This document shows, piece by piece, positions 18,125-27,525 of a stretch of 64,000 nt of DNA. The notes beneath the pieces are model-generated. The model saw nothing but the letters and a program-made list of their open reading frames with translations, did no database searches and was not told the origin of the DNA. Each line of letters begins with the position of its first letter. Positions within the stretch are counted from its first letter, which is position 1. The stretch lies in the NCBI RefSeq assembly GCF_031844705.1, contig NZ_CP134609.1, positions 2,232,001 through 2,296,000 of the forward strand, written 5' to 3'. The stretch is from Streptomyces sp. ITFR-16. Lineage in GTDB: Bacteria > Actinomycetota > Actinomycetes > Streptomycetales > Streptomycetaceae. The position numbers and the translations under genes were made by a program.

Positions 18125-18613
18125 GTGACCTCATCCAGCCGCCGGCTCCCCCACCCCGTGTTCCTCGGTCCGTCCGCCGCCCTGCTGCTGATGGCCGCGG
18201 CGGGCTGTTCCTCGGGCGACGCCCAGGCGTCGGTCACGGTTCCCTCTCCGTCCCCGGAAGCCGCAGCCTACTGCCGTGCGCTGCACAAGGAACTGCCGGA
18301 CACCGTCGCCGGTCTGGAGCGCAGTGACCCCGGTCCCGGTTCCGATCTGACCGCCGGGTGGGGGGACGGGGCGATCGTACTGCGCTGCGGTGTGCCGCGC
18401 CCCGCGAAGATGGACGACGACCAGTCCAAGGGGACCGACGCGGACGGCGTCAACTGGATGCTGGAGCAGCGCGACGACAACGGTCCGCGCTTCACGACCA
18501 CGCTGCGCAAGGCGTATGTCGAGGTCACGTTCTCGGTGGAGTACGCGCACGACGCGACCCCCCTCGCCGCGTTCGCCCCGGCCGTCAGGAAGACGGTCCC
18601 CAACCGCCTGTAG
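18125..18613 (+). CDS. DUF3515 family lipoprotein
   Basis: A 162-residue secreted lipoprotein: basic N-terminus, hydrophobic stretch (AALLLMAAAG) and lipobox AAGC, so it should be anchored outside the membrane. The mature part has two further cysteines (AAYCRAL and VLRCGVP), possibly a disulphide, and matches the DUF3515 pattern. Function unknown. It follows the AsnC-domain gene by 20 bp and converges with ddlA. Confidence 0.85.
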   Translation: MTSSSRRLPHPVFLGPSAALLLMAAAGCSSGDAQASVTVPSPSPEAAAYCRALHKELPDTVAGLERSDPGPGSDLTAGWGDGAIVLRCGVPRPAKMDDDQSKGTDADGVNWMLEQRDDNGPRFTTTLRKAYVEVTFSVEYAHDATPLAAFAPAVRKTVPNRL

Positions 18614-18656
18614 GGCGTGCGCCCCACCGGGAGCGCACGCCCTGGCCCCGCAGGTC

Positions 18657-19814
18657 TCAGCGCAGTCCGGTCGGCCGGTCCAGGGCCGCCTGGATGAGCC
18701 GGTCCACCAGCTGCGGGTAGCTGACGCCGCTCTCCTGCCACATGCGCGGGTACATGGAGATCGGGGTGAAGCCCGGCAGGGTGTTGACCTCGTTGATGAC
18801 GAAGCCGCCGTCCTCGGTGAGGAAGAAGTCGGCGCGCACCAGCCCCTCGCAGGAGGTCGCCTCGAAGGCCTCGACCGCGAGCCGCTGGACCTCGGCGGTC
18901 TGCTCCTCGGTGAGCGGCGCGGGCACGATCCCGGACGCCGCGTCGATGTACTTGGCCTCGAAGTCGTAGAAGTCGTGCGAGGTGACCGGCGGGATCTCGG
19001 CGGGCACGCTGGCGCGCGGCCCGTCCTCGAACTCCAGGACCCCGCACTCGATCTCGCGGCCCCGCAGCAGCGACTCGACGAGGAACTTCGGGTCGTGCCT
19101 GCGGGCCTCCTCGATCGCCTCGTCGAGCCCGGAGGCGTCGTCGACCTTGGTGATGCCGATGGACGAGCCGGCCCGGGCGGGCTTGATGAAGAGCGGCCAG
19201 CCGTGCTCGGCGGCGAACTCCGTGATGCGCGCGCGGGCGGCGGCGCGGTCGTTGTCCCACTCACGGGGGCGGACGGTGAGGTACGGCCCGACGGGGAGCC
19301 CGAAGGAGGTGAAGACCCGCTTCATGTACTCCTTGTCCTGGCCGACGGCCGAGGCGAGGACACCCGCGCCGACGTACGGCACTCCGGAGAGTTCCAGCAG
19401 GCCCTGGAGCGTGCCGTCCTCGCCGTAGGGGCCGTGCAGGACGGGGAAGACGACGTCGACCTCGCCGAGCGCCTTGGGGACGGACCCGGGCTCGCTGTAG
19501 ACCACTTCGCGGCTGCCGGGGTCGACGGAGAGCACCACGCCGCCCTCGTCGGACTCGGCCAGCTGCGCCACGTCGGGCATCTTCCGGTCCGTGATGGCCA
19601 TGCGTTCGGGCTCGTCGGCGGTGAGCGCCCAGCGGCCGTCCGTCGTGATGCCGATCGGCAGGACGTCGTACTTGGTCCGGTCGATGGCGTTCAGGACGGC
19701 GCCGGCCGTGACCACCGAAATGCCGTGTTCGGAGCTGCGGCCGCCGAACACGACGGCCACACGCGGCTTGCGGAGCTGCTGCTCCGTGCTCTGGGGGAGG
19801 TTCTCGCTGCTCAT
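18657..19814 (-). CDS. ddlA: D-alanine--D-alanine ligase
   Basis: Makes the D-Ala-D-Ala dipeptide for peptidoglycan. ATP-grasp protein of 385 residues, the longer DdlA type. Signature VVFGGRSSEHGISVV near the N-terminus, HGPYGEDGTLQGLLEL, KPARAGSSIGITKV and the C-terminal metal-binding INEVNTLPGFTP are all present. Monocistronic-looking; gpsA ends 70 bp upstream on the same strand, the order plsC-gpsA-ddlA being typical of Streptomyces. Confidence 0.97.
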   Translation of the reverse strand: MSSENLPQSTEQQLRKPRVAVVFGGRSSEHGISVVTAGAVLNAIDRTKYDVLPIGITTDGRWALTADEPERMAITDRKMPDVAQLAESDEGGVVLSVDPGSREVVYSEPGSVPKALGEVDVVFPVLHGPYGEDGTLQGLLELSGVPYVGAGVLASAVGQDKEYMKRVFTSFGLPVGPYLTVRPREWDNDRAAARARITEFAAEHGWPLFIKPARAGSSIGITKVDDASGLDEAIEEARRHDPKFLVESLLRGREIECGVLEFEDGPRASVPAEIPPVTSHDFYDFEAKYIDAASGIVPAPLTEEQTAEVQRLAVEAFEATSCEGLVRADFFLTEDGGFVINEVNTLPGFTPISMYPRMWQESGVSYPQLVDRLIQAALDRPTGLR

Positions 19815-19884
19815 ATCGCGATGAGCGTACCTGCTGGTACGGGCTCCGTCAGCGTGGCCGGGGCCGCCCAGGGGGTGAAGCCGC

Positions 19885-20895
19885 TCAGTGCCGCTCGGCC
19901 TTGGCGCTGCGGGACATGAGTTCCTTGAGCGCGACCATGGGCGGCTTGCCCTCGTGGACGATGCCGACGACCGTCTCGGTGAGGGGCATCTCGACGCCGT
20001 GCCTGCGGGCCAGGTCGAGCACGGATTCGCACGACTTGACGCCCTCGGCGGTCTGCTTGGTGACCGCGATGGTCTCCTCCAGCGTCATGCCCCGGCCGAG
20101 GTTGGTGCCGAAGGTGTGGTTGCGCGAGAGCGGCGAGGAGCAGGTGGCCACGAGGTCGCCGAGGCCGGCGAGTCCGGAGAAGGTGAGCGGGTCGGCGCCC
20201 ATGGCCAGGCCCAGCCGGATGGTCTCGGCGAGGCCGCGGGTGATGAGCGAGCCCTTGGCGTTGTCGCCGAGCCCCATGCCGTCGGCGATGCCCACGGCGA
20301 GCCCGATGACGTTCTTGACGGCGCCGCCGAGTTCGCAGCCGACCACGTCGGTGCTGGTGTAGGGGCGGAAGTACGAGGTGTGGCAGGCGGCCTGGAGGCG
20401 CTGGGCGACGGACTCGTCCCGGCAGGCGACGACGGCCGCGGCGGGACGGCGTTCGGCGATCTCCTTGGCGAGGTTGGGCCCCGTGATGACGGCGATGCGG
20501 TCGGCGGAGACCTCGGTGACGTCCTCGATGACCTCGCTCATCCGCTTCGCGGTGCCGAGTTCGACCCCCTTCATCAGGGAGACCAGGACGGTCTGCGGCT
20601 CCAGGTGCGGGGCCCAGGCGGCGAGGTTCTCGCGCAGCGTCTGGGACGGCACGACCAGGACGGCGAAGTCGGCGCCGCGCAGGGCCTCGGCCGCGTCCGT
20701 GGTGGCCCGGACCGATGCGGGCAGTTCGATGCCCGGGAGGTAGTCGGGGTTGGTACGGGTCGTGTTGACGGTCTCGGCGACCTCGGCCCGGCGGCCCCAG
20801 AGGGTGACCTCGCAGCCCGCGTCGGCGAGGACGATCGCGAAGGCCGTACCCCATGAGCCGGTTCCGAAGACGGCTGCCTTGACGGGGTGCGTCAC
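19885..20895 (-). CDS. gpsA: NAD(P)-dependent glycerol-3-phosphate dehydrogenase
   Basis: Reduces dihydroxyacetone phosphate to sn-glycerol-3-phosphate for phospholipids. Rossmann motif VFGTGSWGTAFAIVLAD at the N-terminus, TGPNLAKEI, catalytic-lysine region GGAVKNVIGLAVG and GLAGLGDLVATCSSPLSRN are typical. It has 336 residues. Its GTG start overlaps the plsC stop (GTGA), giving translational coupling to an enzyme that uses its pathway product. Confidence 0.97.
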   Translation of the reverse strand: MTHPVKAAVFGTGSWGTAFAIVLADAGCEVTLWGRRAEVAETVNTTRTNPDYLPGIELPASVRATTDAAEALRGADFAVLVVPSQTLRENLAAWAPHLEPQTVLVSLMKGVELGTAKRMSEVIEDVTEVSADRIAVITGPNLAKEIAERRPAAAVVACRDESVAQRLQAACHTSYFRPYTSTDVVGCELGGAVKNVIGLAVGIADGMGLGDNAKGSLITRGLAETIRLGLAMGADPLTFSGLAGLGDLVATCSSPLSRNHTFGTNLGRGMTLEETIAVTKQTAEGVKSCESVLDLARRHGVEMPLTETVVGIVHEGKPPMVALKELMSRSAKAERH

Positions 20896-21644
20896 TTGGG
20901 TCCCTCTCCTTCGGCCCTGCGCCGCTGTTCGGCGCGGGCCTTGCGGTGGTCGTAGGGCTCGGCGGGCGCCTGCTGCCCGCGGATCTCCTCCAGCTGCGCG
21001 GTGACCGCGTGCATGATGACCTCGGTGGCCTCGCGCAGCACCTCGGGCGTCGGCTCCTTGTCGTAGAACCGGGAGAGGTCGACGGGCGGACCGGCCTGGA
21101 CCTGGAGGGTCTTGCGGGGGAAGAGGCGCACCTTGTTGTCGGTGGCGTACGGCGGCATCGCCTGGTTGGCGCCCCACTGGGCGACGGGGACGACCGGGGC
21201 CCTGGTCATCAACGCGACCCGGGCGGCGCCGGTCTTGCCGGCCATCGGCCACATCTCGGGGTCGCGGGTGAGGGTGCCCTCGGGGTAGAAGCAGACGCAT
21301 TCGCCGCGCTCGATGGCGGCGACGGCGGCCCGGAAGGCATCCAGCGCGTTGGTGGTCTCGCGGTACACCGGGATCTGGCCGGTGCCGCGCAGCATCATGC
21401 CGACGAAGGGGGTCTTGAACAGGCCCGCCTTGGCCAGGAACCGCGGCACCCGTCCGGTGTTGTACTGGAAATGCCCGTAGGAAAGCGGGTCCAGATACGA
21501 GTTGTGGTTGACCGCGGTGATGAATCCACCGTCGGCCGGAATGTGTTCCATTCCCCGCCAGTCGCGCTTGAACAGAACCACCAGCGGCGGTTTCGCGATG
21601 ACCGCGGCCAGGCGGTACCAGAAGCCGATTCTGCGGCGGGACAC
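20892..21644 (-). CDS. plsC: 1-acyl-sn-glycerol-3-phosphate acyltransferase (PlsC-like)
   Basis: Acylates lysophosphatidic acid to phosphatidic acid at the membrane. HX4D catalytic motif NHNSYLD and the phosphate-binding FYPEGTLT motif are present; a hydrophobic N-terminal stretch follows the start. 250 residues from the GTG at 21644, chosen because AGAGGAAGG lies 7 nt before it. Forms an overlapping pair with gpsA. Several PlsC paralogues occur in Streptomyces, so the exact substrate is inferred. Confidence 0.92.
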   Translation of the reverse strand: MSRRRIGFWYRLAAVIAKPPLVVLFKRDWRGMEHIPADGGFITAVNHNSYLDPLSYGHFQYNTGRVPRFLAKAGLFKTPFVGMMLRGTGQIPVYRETTNALDAFRAAVAAIERGECVCFYPEGTLTRDPEMWPMAGKTGAARVALMTRAPVVPVAQWGANQAMPPYATDNKVRLFPRKTLQVQAGPPVDLSRFYDKEPTPEVLREATEVIMHAVTAQLEEIRGQQAPAEPYDHRKARAEQRRRAEGEGPK

Positions 21645-21805
21645 TCGGACACCTTCCTCTATGAACGTGACTGTGGAGCTCATTGCTACCTGACTACCGA
21701 CGGTCAAGTCTCGCCCCAGGCCCCTGCTCTGTCGAGAACACCGTACGCCTCGCCTTGGGGAGGGACCCTCCGGGTTGTCGCACCGGCAGGCGAGAATAGG
21801 CGGCG

Positions 21806-22489
21806 ATGCGCATCGAGGGGGAGACCGCCACGAACACCGACCCGACCGGCCGCTGGTCCCTGGTCGTCCCGTTGAAGCCCTTGGCGCGGGCCAAGAGCAG
21901 GCTGGTGCCCGCGTCGGGCGCCCTGCTGCGGCCCCGGCTGGCCCTGGCCTTCGCCCAGGACACGGTGGCCGCCGCGCTCTCCTGCCCGGCGGTGGCCGAT
22001 GTGGTGGTCGTCACGGACGACCGGGCCGCGGGGGCCGCGCTGGCGGCGCTCGGCGCCCGGATCGTGGCCGACACCCCGGCCGCCGGACTCAACGCCGCCC
22101 TCGCGCACGGTGAGCGTACGGTCCGGGCCTCGCGGCCCGGCGCCCCGGTCGCCGCGCTCAACGCCGATCTGCCCGCACTGCGTCCGGCGGAATTGTCCCG
22201 GGTACTCGAATTTTCTGCCGCTTTCCCCCGTGCATTTGTGCCCGACGCCGCGGGAATCGGAACAACATTTCTGTCCGCTGGGCCAGGAGTGGAATTCCGC
22301 CCCGCTTTCGGCGGTCCGTCCCGGGCCCGGCACCTCGCGTCGGGGGCCAGGGAAATCACGCTGGCGGGCATCGATTCGGTGCGCCGGGACGTGGACACCG
22401 GCGACGATCTGCGGGTGGCGCTGGCCCTGGGCGTCGGCCCGTTCACGGCCGGGCGCTGGGCCGCCGGGGTTCCCGCGATGGACCGATAG
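21806..22489 (+). CDS. cofC: 2-phospho-L-lactate/phosphoenolpyruvate guanylyltransferase (coenzyme F420)
   Basis: Activates phosphoenolpyruvate or 2-phospholactate with GTP in coenzyme F420 synthesis (CofC/FbiD family). Nucleotidyltransferase start WSLVVPLKPLARAKSRL, VVVVTDD, and LNADLPALRP; C-terminal GGPSRARHL. It has 227 residues, full length. No clear ribosome-binding site before the ATG. Divergent from plsC, followed 10 bp later by a small gene. Confidence 0.92.
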   Translation: MRIEGETATNTDPTGRWSLVVPLKPLARAKSRLVPASGALLRPRLALAFAQDTVAAALSCPAVADVVVVTDDRAAGAALAALGARIVADTPAAGLNAALAHGERTVRASRPGAPVAALNADLPALRPAELSRVLEFSAAFPRAFVPDAAGIGTTFLSAGPGVEFRPAFGGPSRARHLASGAREITLAGIDSVRRDVDTGDDLRVALALGVGPFTAGRWAAGVPAMDR

Positions 22490-22499
22490 GCTGCCGGGC

Positions 22500-22703
22500 A
22501 TGCAGGCGACCTCGTACACGTACGACCCCGAGACCCGCAGCGGCAGCGTGCTGCTCGACGACGGCACCCCGGTGGACTTCGACGCCGCGGCCTTCGACGC
22601 CGGCGGCCTGCGGCTGCTGCGTCCGGGTCAGCGGGTGCGGATCGAGGGCGAGGGCGAGGGCGCCGCGCTCAGGATCACCCTGGTGACGCTGCAGACGTTC
22701 TGA
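22500..22703 (+). CDS. Small OB-fold-like (cold-shock-like) protein
   Basis: A 67-residue acidic protein, MQATSYTYDPETRSGSVLLDDG, with GLRLLRPGQRVRIEGEGEG. The pattern of a beta-rich domain with a GxxRLLRPGQRV turn resembles the CSD-like family found beside cofC in Streptomyces, but the aromatic RNA-binding motifs of true cold-shock proteins are missing. It follows cofC directly and is probably co-transcribed. Confidence 0.72.
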   Translation: MQATSYTYDPETRSGSVLLDDGTPVDFDAAAFDAGGLRLLRPGQRVRIEGEGEGAALRITLVTLQTF

Positions 22704-22728
22704 GCCCCCGGCTCCCCCGGACAGCCCG

Positions 22729-22760
22729 CGGGCCGGGCTCCCCGAGGGGAGCCCGGCCCG
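22729..22760. terminator. GC hairpin between cofC unit and hupS
   Basis: A perfect 15-bp inverted repeat (CGGGCCGGGCTCCCC and complement, 2-nt loop). It lies between convergent units, without a T-tract. A bidirectional terminator is the likely role. Confidence 0.8.
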
Positions 22761-22791
22761 GCGCGTGTGAGGAGCCTTGCGCTGCTCGGTC

Positions 22792-23466
22792 TCACTTCTT
22801 GCGTGCGGTGGCCTTCTTGGCCGTGGTCTTGCGCGCCGTGGTCTTCTTCGCGGGCGCCTTCTTCGCCGTGGTCTTCTTGGCGGGCGCGGTCTTGCTGGCG
22901 ACGGCCTTCTTGGCGGTCGTCGTCTTCTTCGCCGCCGCGGGGGTCGCCTTCTTCGCGGCCGCCGTGGTCTTCTTGGCCGCCGCGGACGTCTTCTTCGCGG
23001 TGGTCTTCTTGGCGGTGGCCGTGGTCTTCTTCGCCGCTGCCACGGTCTTCTTGGCGGTCGCCTTCTTCGCCACGGCCTTCTTCGCGGTGGCCTTCTTGGC
23101 GGCGGCCTTCGCCGTCGTACGGGTGGAAGAACCGCCCGAGAGGCTGCCCTTGGGCGCCTTCTTCACGGCCACATCGTTCTTGGGGAGCTTCTTCGAGCCG
23201 CTCACCAGGTCCTTGAAGCCCTGTCCCGCACGGAAACGGGGCACCGAGGTCTTCTTGACCCGTACGCGCTCACCCGTCTGCGGGTTGCGGGCGTAGCGGG
23301 CGGGGCGGTCGACCTTCTCGAACGAGCCGAAGCCGGTGACCGAGACCCGGTCACCCGCGACAACCGCACGGACGATCGCGTCGAGCACCGCGTCGACGGC
23401 GTCAGCGGCCTGCTGACGGCCGCCGACCTTGTCGGCAATCGCTTCTACGAGCTGCGCCTTGTTCAC
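22792..23466 (-). CDS. hupS: HU-family nucleoid protein with Lys/Ala-rich tail (HupS)
   Basis: A 224-residue DNA-bending nucleoid protein. Residues 1-90 form a standard HU domain (MNKAQLVEAIADKVGG; VTGFGSFEKVDRPARYARNP; VPRFRAGQGFKDLV). Residues from about 118 onward are an H1-like tail of repeated AKKxT(A)KK units. This is the architecture of HupS, which compacts spore chromosomes in Streptomyces (established knowledge). The upstream region is AT-rich relative to its surroundings, fitting a strong promoter. Confidence 0.96.
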   Translation of the reverse strand: MNKAQLVEAIADKVGGRQQAADAVDAVLDAIVRAVVAGDRVSVTGFGSFEKVDRPARYARNPQTGERVRVKKTSVPRFRAGQGFKDLVSGSKKLPKNDVAVKKAPKGSLSGGSSTRTTAKAAAKKATAKKAVAKKATAKKTVAAAKKTTATAKKTTAKKTSAAAKKTTAAAKKATPAAAKKTTTAKKAVASKTAPAKKTTAKKAPAKKTTARKTTAKKATARKK

Positions 23467-23609
23467 GTCTTCCCCTTCGGAGACATTGCCGGAACGAATC
23501 TGTTCAGGCTTTTTCGCACGTTAGGCAGATATATACCGCAAATCAAACACGAAACGGGCTAATCACCCTAGTGCCGCAACGAAGTCGACCGCTGCGCAGT
23601 TCCGCAGAG

Positions 23610-23837
23610 TCAGTCACCTTCGGGGAATCGGCCCTCGTCGAGGTCCTTCATCAAACGGTCCAGACGCCTTGCCGCATCCGGCAGATCGTGCTTCGCCGCG
23701 GCCGTGACGACCAGCAGCTTCCGGTTCAGCGCCATCCGTACGCCCGCCGGGACTTGCAGTGCACGCACTCGTGAGTGCGCTTCCTTCAATCGGTCGGCGA
23801 CTTGGCCGTAAAGCTTGAGTTGGCTGTCGCGTTCCAT
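23610..23837 (-). CDS. Conserved small hypothetical protein
   Basis: A 75-residue basic protein: MERDSQLKLYGQVADRLKEAH, then RVRALQVPAGVRMALNRKLLV and a helical C-terminus with RRLDRLMKDLDEGRFP. Two predicted helices; no signal peptide or motif of known function. It lies between leuD and hupS, as it does in other Streptomyces. Unrecognised function. Confidence 0.75.
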   Translation of the reverse strand: MERDSQLKLYGQVADRLKEAHSRVRALQVPAGVRMALNRKLLVVTAAAKHDLPDAARRLDRLMKDLDEGRFPEGD

Positions 23838-23891
23838 GCACCGATTGTGCCATCTGGGGCGAGTTGTCGCCCGACGGGGGCTCAACAAGCG

Positions 23892-23925
23892 ACTGCGCCC
23901 CCTACCAGAAGGCAGGGGGCGCAGT
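23892..23925 (-). terminator. leuCD terminator
   Basis: Inverted repeat ACTGCGCCCCCT / AGGGGGCGCAGT with a 10-nt centre, starting 17 bp after the leuD stop. No T-tract. Confidence 0.8.
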
Positions 23926-23941
23926 ACGGGAAACGCGCTGC

Positions 23942-24535
23942 TCAGGCCTGAATTGTACGGGGCTTGTGGGCCGGCCTGGCCGCCTCGTAAGCCGCGATGT
24001 CCGCTTCGTTCTGAAGGGTGAGGCTGATGTCGTCCAGCCCGTTCAGCAGGCGCCAGCGGGCGTTCTCGTCGAGCTCGAAGTCGGCCGTGATGCCCTCGGC
24101 GAGCACCTGCCGCTTCTCCAGGTCGACGGTGATCTCGGCCGTCGGGTCGGCCTCGCTCAGCTCCCAGAGCGCGTCGACGACCTTCTGGTCCAGGACCACG
24201 GTCAACAGACCGTTCTTCAGCGAGTTGCCGCGGAAGATGTCGGCGAACCGGGAGGAGATGACGGTCTTGAACCCGAAGTTCTGCAGGGCCCAGACGGCGT
24301 GTTCACGGGAGGACCCGGTGCCGAAGTCGGGGCCGGCCACCAGGACGGAGGCGCCCTGGCGCTCCGGACGGTTGAGGACGAAGTTCTCGTCCTTGCGCCA
24401 GGCCTCGAAGAGCCCGTCCTCGAAGCCGTCCCGGGTGACCTTCTTCAGCCAGTGGGCGGGGATGATCTGGTCGGTGTCGACGTTGCTGCGGCGCAGCGGG
24501 ACGGCCCGGCCGGTGTGTGCGGTGAAAGCTTCCAT
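23942..24535 (-). CDS. leuD: 3-isopropylmalate dehydratase small subunit
   Basis: Swivelling domain of isopropylmalate isomerase, the second step of leucine synthesis, working with LeuC. Signatures: [52 protein letters not shown]. It has 197 residues. The ATG is 5 bp after the leuC stop, so the two are translationally linked. Confidence 0.97.
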   Translation of the reverse strand: MEAFTAHTGRAVPLRRSNVDTDQIIPAHWLKKVTRDGFEDGLFEAWRKDENFVLNRPERQGASVLVAGPDFGTGSSREHAVWALQNFGFKTVISSRFADIFRGNSLKNGLLTVVLDQKVVDALWELSEADPTAEITVDLEKRQVLAEGITADFELDENARWRLLNGLDDISLTLQNEADIAAYEAARPAHKPRTIQA

Positions 24536-24540
24536 GATTC

Positions 24541-25965
24541 TCAGACTCCGGCGGGCGTGCGGTCGTCGGACAGGTCGGCCGGCGAGGCCAGATGGCCCAG
24601 CACGGCGGTGGCGGCGGCGACCTGCGGGGAGACCAGGTGCGTACGGCCGCCCTTGCCCTGCCGGCCCTCGAAGTTGCGGTTCGAGGTCGAGGCGGAGCGC
24701 TCGCCGGGGGCCAGCTGGTCGGGGTTCATGCCGAGGCACATCGAGCAGCCCGCATGCCGCCATTCGGCGCCGGCGGCGGTGAAGACCTTGTCCAGGCCCT
24801 CCGCCACGGCCTGCAGGGCGACCCGGACGGAGCCCGGGACGACCAGCATCCGTACGCCGTCGGCGACTTTGCGGCCGTCCAGGACGGCGGCCGCGTTGCG
24901 CAGGTCCTCGATGCGTCCGTTGGTGCACGAACCTACGAAGACGGTGTCGACACCGATCTCGCGCAGCGGCTGTCCGGCGGTCAACCCCATGTACTCCAGG
25001 GCCTTTTCGGCGGCGTTGCGCTCCGAGGCGTCCTCGTACGAAGCGGGGTCGGGGACGTTGGCCGACAGAGGCGCGCCCTGGCCGGGGTTGGTGCCCCAGG
25101 TGACGAACGGCGCCAGTTCGGCGGCCTCGATGACCACCTCGGCGTCGAAGACCGCGTCGTCGTCGGTGCGCAGCGTCTTCCAGTACGCGACCGCCGCGTC
25201 CCAGTCCTCGCCCTGCGGGGCGTGGTCCCGGCCGCGCAGATAGTCGAAGGTGGTCTCGTCGGGGGCGATCATGCCCGCCCGCGCACCGGCCTCGATCGAC
25301 ATGTTGCAGATGGTCATCCGGGCCTCCATCGAGAGCTTCTCGATGGCGGAGCCGCGGTATTCGAGGATGTAGCCCTGGCCGCCGCCGGTGCCGATCCGCG
25401 CGATGATCGCGAGGATCAGGTCCTTGGCGGTGACGCTGTCGGGCAGTTCGCCGTCGACGGTGATCGCCATCGTCTTCGGACGGGCCAGCGGCAGCGTCTG
25501 GGTGGCCAGCACGTGCTCGACCTGGCTGGTGCCGATGCCGAACGCGAGGGCGCCGAACGCGCCGTGCGTGGAGGTGTGGGAGTCGCCGCAGACGACTGTG
25601 GTGCCGGGCTGGGTCAGGCCCAGCTGCGGGCCCACCACGTGCACGACGCCCTGCTCGACGTCGCCCAGCGGGTGCAGGCGGACGCCGAACTCCGCGCAGT
25701 TCTTGCGCAGGGTCTCCAGCTGTGCGCGGGAGACCGGGTCGGCGATCGGCTTGTCGATGTCGAGGGTCGGGGTGTTGTGGTCCTCGGTGGCGATGGTGAG
25801 GTCGAGGCGCCGTACCGGGCGTCCGGCCTGCCGGAGACCGTCGAAGGCCTGCGGGCTGGTCACCTCGTGCAGCAGGTGCAGATCGATGAAGAGGAGGTCG
25901 GGCTCACCTTCGGCGCGCCGGACGACATGGTCGTCCCAAACCTTCTCCGCGAGTGTCCTACCCAT
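24541..25965 (-). CDS. leuC: 3-isopropylmalate dehydratase large subunit
   Basis: Catalytic 4Fe-4S subunit of isopropylmalate isomerase. Iron-sulphur ligands are in [12 protein letters not shown] and in [13 protein letters not shown] (CxxC); [20 protein letters not shown] is the substrate-binding region. It has 474 residues. GGAGGGAAAG precedes the ATG at 25965. Divergent from ndgR, the expected regulator. Confidence 0.97.
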   Translation of the reverse strand: MGRTLAEKVWDDHVVRRAEGEPDLLFIDLHLLHEVTSPQAFDGLRQAGRPVRRLDLTIATEDHNTPTLDIDKPIADPVSRAQLETLRKNCAEFGVRLHPLGDVEQGVVHVVGPQLGLTQPGTTVVCGDSHTSTHGAFGALAFGIGTSQVEHVLATQTLPLARPKTMAITVDGELPDSVTAKDLILAIIARIGTGGGQGYILEYRGSAIEKLSMEARMTICNMSIEAGARAGMIAPDETTFDYLRGRDHAPQGEDWDAAVAYWKTLRTDDDAVFDAEVVIEAAELAPFVTWGTNPGQGAPLSANVPDPASYEDASERNAAEKALEYMGLTAGQPLREIGVDTVFVGSCTNGRIEDLRNAAAVLDGRKVADGVRMLVVPGSVRVALQAVAEGLDKVFTAAGAEWRHAGCSMCLGMNPDQLAPGERSASTSNRNFEGRQGKGGRTHLVSPQVAAATAVLGHLASPADLSDDRTPAGV

Positions 25966-26139
25966 CGCTTTCCCTCCGGCCGGCGTCATCGCCGGCCCAA
26001 CTAGAGATTCGGTGCGCCCCCGTCCGGACCCCCGTGCGGGGCGGTGGCTACGGGCCGTTGTGGGGCCGCCCGTACAGGTTCGCAACTTCCCCGGAAAATT
26101 GAACTTGCGTTTCACAGAGTGAGACGCGAGTATCGTCGT
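25966..26139. promoter_or_regulatory. leuCD / ndgR divergent promoter region
   Basis: 174 bp between the leuC and ndgR starts. The ndgR-proximal part is AT-richer than its surroundings and carries TTCACAGAGTGAG close to the ndgR start. NdgR is known in Streptomyces to regulate leuCD, so its operator is expected here; the exact site cannot be fixed by eye. Confidence 0.55.
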
Positions 26140-26856
26140 ATGGACAACTCTAGCGGCGTCGGCGTTCTCGACAAGGCAGCTCTGGTATTGAGCGCCCTGG
26201 AGTCCGGGCCGGCCACCCTCGCCGGGCTGGTCGCGGCGACCGGGCTCGCACGACCCACGGCTCACCGACTGGCCGTGGCACTGGAACATCACCGCATGGT
26301 GGCGAGGGACATGCAGGGCCGGTTCATTCTCGGCCCCCGCCTCTCCGAGCTCGCCGCGGCGGCGGGCGAGGACCGGCTCCTGGCCACGGCCGGGCCGGTG
26401 CTCACCCACCTGCGCGACATCACCGGCGAGAGCGCTCAGCTCTACCGCCGGCAGGGCGACATGCGTATCTGCGTGGCGGCGGCGGAGCGGCTGTCCGGTC
26501 TGCGGGACACCGTGCCGGTGGGCTCCACGCTCACGATGAAGGCGGGCTCCTCCGCCCAGATCCTGATGGCCTGGGAGGAGCCGGAGCGCCTGCACCGCGG
26601 CCTCCAGGGCGCCCGCTTCACGGCGACGGCGCTCTCCGGCGTACGGCGGCGCGGCTGGGCCCAGTCGATCGGCGAGCGCGAGCCGGGCGTCGCCTCGGTC
26701 TCCGCCCCGGTGCGCGGCCCCTCCAACCGGGTGGTCGCCGCCGTCTCGGTCTCCGGACCGATCGAGCGGCTGACCAGGCACCCGGGCCGGATGCACGCCC
26801 AGGCCGTCATCGACTCGGCCGCCCGGCTGAGCGAGGCCCTGCGCCGCACGGGCTGA
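26140..26856 (+). CDS. ndgR: IclR-family regulator NdgR
   Basis: A 238-residue IclR-type regulator: N-terminal winged helix ([26 protein letters not shown]) and C-terminal effector-binding GAF-like domain ([39 protein letters not shown]). Size and divergent position next to leuCD match NdgR, which controls leucine and other amino-acid genes (established knowledge). The ATG at 26140 gives the exact family N-terminus. Confidence 0.95.
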   Translation: MDNSSGVGVLDKAALVLSALESGPATLAGLVAATGLARPTAHRLAVALEHHRMVARDMQGRFILGPRLSELAAAAGEDRLLATAGPVLTHLRDITGESAQLYRRQGDMRICVAAAERLSGLRDTVPVGSTLTMKAGSSAQILMAWEEPERLHRGLQGARFTATALSGVRRRGWAQSIGEREPGVASVSAPVRGPSNRVVAAVSVSGPIERLTRHPGRMHAQAVIDSAARLSEALRRTG

Positions 26857-26927
26857 CCGGGCCCCCTCGCACCCCGCTCCCCCTCAGGCCGCCCCAGCGT
26901 CGTGGCGGCCCCTTTCGACCCCGCCTC

Positions 26928-27434
26928 TCAGCGGGTGCTCCTCGCGCCGGAGCGATGCGCGAGCCGGTCCGCCCCGCGGCGGCCCCGCCCCTCGATCGGC
27001 AGCGACCCCGTCGCCTCGGCCAGTCCGTACGCCGGCATATCCGCGTAGATGGACTCGTAGCCGCCCTCGGGCACGATGTAGGTCTCGTGCCACAGCCCCA
27101 CGTGCTGCCGGGACTTCTTCTCCTTGCGGTTGATCGTCGCCCACGCCTTGCGGTGGAACATGTCCGGCGCCGACGCGTACGCGTACAGCTTCTCCTTGGA
27201 CTCCCAGTACTGGACGACGTAGTACGTCCTCGGCGAGCCGGTCAGCAGGACGTGGCCGAGCAGCCCCCGGGCCCTGTCCTTCTTCAACTCCCGCAGCATG
27301 CGCAGCATGCCGACGAACACCGGCAGCCAGTGGTGCACGCCCCGGAAGTGGTTGATCCGCATGCCGATCAGCAGAACCACCACATCGCCCTCGGCCGCGG
27401 CGGTCGTCCGTCCCGGCATCGGTTTCGCGAACAT
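26928..27434 (-). CDS. DUF4188 domain-containing protein
   Basis: A 168-residue soluble protein with MRINHFRGVHHWLPVFVGM, a charged helix, YYVVQYWESKEKLYAYA and VGLWHETYIVPEGGYESIY, the DUF4188 pattern; the fold is likely dimeric alpha/beta-barrel (monooxygenase-like). Its chemistry is unknown. Divergent from a MerR-type regulator with a perfect palindrome between them, so it is probably that regulator's target. Confidence 0.87.
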   Translation of the reverse strand: MFAKPMPGRTTAAAEGDVVVLLIGMRINHFRGVHHWLPVFVGMLRMLRELKKDRARGLLGHVLLTGSPRTYYVVQYWESKEKLYAYASAPDMFHRKAWATINRKEKKSRQHVGLWHETYIVPEGGYESIYADMPAYGLAEATGSLPIEGRGRRGADRLAHRSGARSTR

Positions 27435-27465
27435 ACGGGTCCCCCGGAAGGTTGTTGGAGAGTGC

Positions 27466-27488
27466 CACTATCCAATGGTTGGATAGTG
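27466..27488. promoter_or_regulatory. Perfect palindrome, candidate MerR-family operator
   Basis: CACTATCCAA - TGG - TTGGATAGTG, 10-bp perfect arms, in the 91-bp gap between the divergent DUF4188 and MerR genes. Its AT-rich half-sites stand out from the GC-rich background. Placement and symmetry fit an operator shared by both genes. Confidence 0.75.
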
Positions 27489-27525
27489 ACACCGCTCACG
27501 CGGCGGACGCAAGGGAAGGCACCGG

